64,000 nucleotides of DNA. Source: Cardiocondyla obscurior. Lineage: Eukaryota > Arthropoda > Insecta > Hymenoptera > Formicidae. A program made the position numbers and the translations under genes. Under the pieces are notes generated by a model. That model ran no database searches. It was given only the letters and a program-made list of their open reading frames with translations, and was not told the DNA's origin. Within the stretch, counting starts at the first letter, position 1. Each line of letters starts with the position of its first letter. Below, piece by piece: positions 61,347-64,000 of the stretch. The stretch spans positions 3,162,001 to 3,226,000 of the forward strand of contig NC_091882.1 of the NCBI RefSeq assembly GCF_019399895.1, given 5' to 3'.

Positions 61347-64000
61347 GTGAGTTAAATGATTTCTTTATATATTTTTTTTTATTTCGGAGGAAAGTTAATT
61401 ATTTGTAAAAAATGTTTACCCCAATTTTTTTTTTATAATAAAAATGAATAAGGTAATAAAAATTAAGCTCACACCTACTCTCGCGGAACGCAGGGTGTCA
61501 AGCGAAAGAACCTAGGAAAGTTTGGATAAGATTCGAGAAATTTTAGATAATAAACTTTCAGTCGCGTTCTATATATACGTACATATAATTTGTTGTTATA
61601 TTATACGGGATTATATATTACACGGGATAAGCCAGCAATACGTTTAGCGAGGGAAAAGTAAGCGTTGAGATTGAAAATAATAAAAGTCAAGTTTACGTTC
61701 AATAAACAAGTAATAATTTTTTGAAAGGCACAATTGGGGAAAGGAAAAAAAAAAAGTTTCGCTTCACCATTTTAATTAATCAATCGATACCAGGGCTAGT
61801 TATAAGCAGGCCGACCGCAATTTCCAAACTTTCCAAGTTACCTGATGGCTTTCTTACTCAGTCCTCCTCCTCCGATTTGGTTTGGCTGATGCGGATCGGT
61901 AGGATACAATATCCCGCACGTTCCTTATCCTTACTAGGAGAGAGAAAGGGAGAGAGAGACGCGACCCCGTTATCGGTGCTGCCGAGGGCTGACCCAAAGC
62001 TCATTTGGCTCCTTCTGATTAAACCCGAGTCAGCACAATGTTTACGCTACCGGTGCACTCCTCCGCCCCTCCCACTTCCGGCGTTCTCCATTATTCGCGA
62101 GATTACTCATTTTCCGAGCAATTTAACTCCTCAAAATTTACGTAAATGCGTTTGCGCGCGCGCGCTCGTTTGCAAAACTCCATTCTCGTGATACTCGCTG
62201 TAATACTCGACTTAATACACAACGTACTGCTTTTGATCGCGACAACGGGCGACACATCGTACGGCTTATGAGAGAACTGTTCTCTTTCTCTCCCTCTCTC
62301 CCCCCTTCTCTCGCTGGACTTTGTTTCTGACGTTATTTTGCTTCATCTGAGATTACTTATTTCGCGAAGGAAGGAAAATCTGCCCCGTTGAATAGATTCA
62401 TCTCGTACGCCACGCTATTTGCACTTCTTTGCGAAATCGAGCGAAAGGCATTTTCCCGAATGAAGAAAATCACAATTCTCGACAGCAACTTTGAAAGGGA
62501 GAGAGAGGGGAGAATTTTTATTTCGTGAAAAAAGACTACACAATTTGAAATTTCTTTTTTTTTTTTTCCTTTAAATAAATCGATACTCGAGAGTAGCTTT
62601 CTTTGGATATTTTATTTTGTATATTTTTCTTTTTTTTTATTCATTATATTTAATATAATTATTTATGATAGAATCAATTGAATAATCAAGGGAAACCGAT
62701 GTACCGGACAAATTTACTGATAAAACTTTGCCGAGTTGTAGTTTCTAAACTCTCTGCACGTAATCTCGTTGATTAAAAGAGGAAACTCGTCGTGTTTCCC
62801 ATTGAGTGTAAATGTTTGTTATTACTGTCGATAATTGGACTACGATTGAGCTATTATGTTGCAAACAGTATTTGTGGAATAATTAGAATGTGCATGATAA
62901 GCTAATGCATCTATAATACATGCATCTCTTTTTGATTCGAGATAAATCTCCACATGTAATTAGTAAAATTTAAATGTAATTTAAATGCGAATTGCGCTCT
63001 GCACGATTTTCACGTAGAAATAATATAGCAAATAGATAAATTATTTTAACATTTCTTTGCTTCATTCGAGCCAACAAAATGCACTTAATCTTATATATCG
63101 TTATATCATGAACAAATTAATACAGAGTACAATTTAAAATTGCGTTTATATTAAAATTATTAATTTAAGTTTAATGCTTTTTCTTTTAATTAGATAATTT
63201 TTTAATTAGACTTCTGCTCGCGGCAAGTTTGCAGTAAGAATTTTTGTTTTAAGCTAATTTCGAAATAAGTGATCGCGAGATTTTCACTCGAGGGAAAACT
63301 GTCCGCGAATGTGACGAATGAGATGTCGGAATTCACCGAGAAGTAAAGAATGATGTAATTGAAGACTAGGATCGTTGAAAAGATCGGCGAACCATCGTCG
63401 GTCTCGCCGATCTTATCGCCGTGTCGTCGTCGTCGTCGTAATTTTTTTATTCTCTGGCTGCATTGCGAATCAAGCATTAACTAATTCACGAACGACATCG
63501 TGTTTTCTGACGCCGACGTGGCCGATTTACGAGCGACGGGGGGAAAAAAGAAACTTAACGAAGGATATTCTCGATCCAAAATATTACAAGTTTTTATTTT
63601 TTTTTTTTTTTATCGCGATTAAAGCATTAACTAACTTGACGTAATTTTTTTTAATTTTGTTTTTTTTTTTTCGCATTTTCTTAATATTCATTATGAAGTG
63701 TTACCTGCGTAACACAGTAAATTTGATCGCACTTATACAGCAATTAAGAATTAATCTCTTTTATACCGATAACGACATTGTGGGGAAAGTGGGGAGCATA
63801 AAATTCTTACGCGCGAATGAGTTTCGAAATTAGTCATCGGGCGAAGTTTGCTCAGGGGAGAAAAATTTATCAATACGCGCGGAGATATATATTAATTTCG
63901 TCGGCGTACTTCCTCGAGCGGAATTTTATTCCGTTTCTTATCGATGCGCAGGCTGTTATTGGAAAGAATCCGGTGATTTATTACTCCATTCCTACTCGAA
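61347..64000. other. Probable intron or intergenic DNA downstream of copy C
   Basis: No coding exon recognised. If copy C is the 5-prime end of a gene, this is its first long intron. Contains GA/CT-rich tracts near 61938 and 62280, a GTC repeat at 63422-63440 and T-runs at 63595-63611 and 63660-63671. Confidence 0.45.
63422..63440. repeat. GTC trinucleotide repeat
   Basis: Six consecutive GTC/TCG units, seen directly. No coding context. Confidence 0.8.

Noticed and set aside
1..64000. CRISPR arrays, bacterial operons, phage or viral genes
   Set aside because: No array of direct repeats with unique spacers and no ribosome-site-led gene strings. No viral or transposase/reverse-transcriptase protein motif was seen in any frame examined.

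Overview
The window looks like nuclear DNA from an insect, most likely a hymenopteran and plausibly an ant. This is inferred from short GT-AG introns (76-141 bp in the one intact gene), an arthropod-style TATA/TCAGT promoter, AT-rich DNA interspersed with CpG-rich non-coding DNA, and many long A/T homopolymers. No bacterial-style operons, CRISPR arrays or phage genes are seen. Most open frames in the window are chance frames in intergenic or intronic DNA. Coding content that can be supported is confined to about 24.8-35.7 kb.

Layout. 1-7.4 kb: no gene seen. 7.4-8.3 kb: fold-back (MITE-like) repeat with near-identical 45-bp terminal inverted repeats and an embedded tRNA-like Pol III sequence. 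8.3-17.4 kb: no gene seen. 17.45-19.76 kb: copy A of a dispersed, intron-containing repeat family, minus strand. 23.6-24.0 kb: large palindrome formed by two identical, full-length, convergent 5S rRNA genes. 24.84-28.85 kb: decayed acyl-CoA synthetase (AMP-binding) gene that lacks two internal exons. Copy B of the spliced repeat family lies where those exons should be. 30.3-30.45 kb: a solitary exon of a third AMP-binding paralog, minus strand. 32.45-35.06 kb: an intact 8-exon AMP-binding gene encoding 549 residues, with recognisable promoter and polyadenylation signals. 35.5-35.7 kb: possible last coding exon of an unidentified minus-strand gene. 38.5 kb: a 10-bp tandem repeat. 43.98-45.78 kb: a 16-bp minisatellite followed by a ~255-bp tandem array. 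57.15 kb: a long (AT)n microsatellite. 60.57-61.35 kb: copy C of the spliced repeat family, plus strand, with an initiator-like promoter and two exons.

The AMP-binding loci read as a birth-and-death gene cluster with one intact member, one multi-exon pseudogene and one solo exon. The intact protein carries the ATP-binding and catalytic-lysine motifs of the luciferase/4-coumarate-CoA ligase-like family. Its substrate cannot be read from sequence. The least explained items are the spliced repeat family (three copies with the same exon-intron-exon arrangement but no conserved protein) and the palindromic 5S pair.
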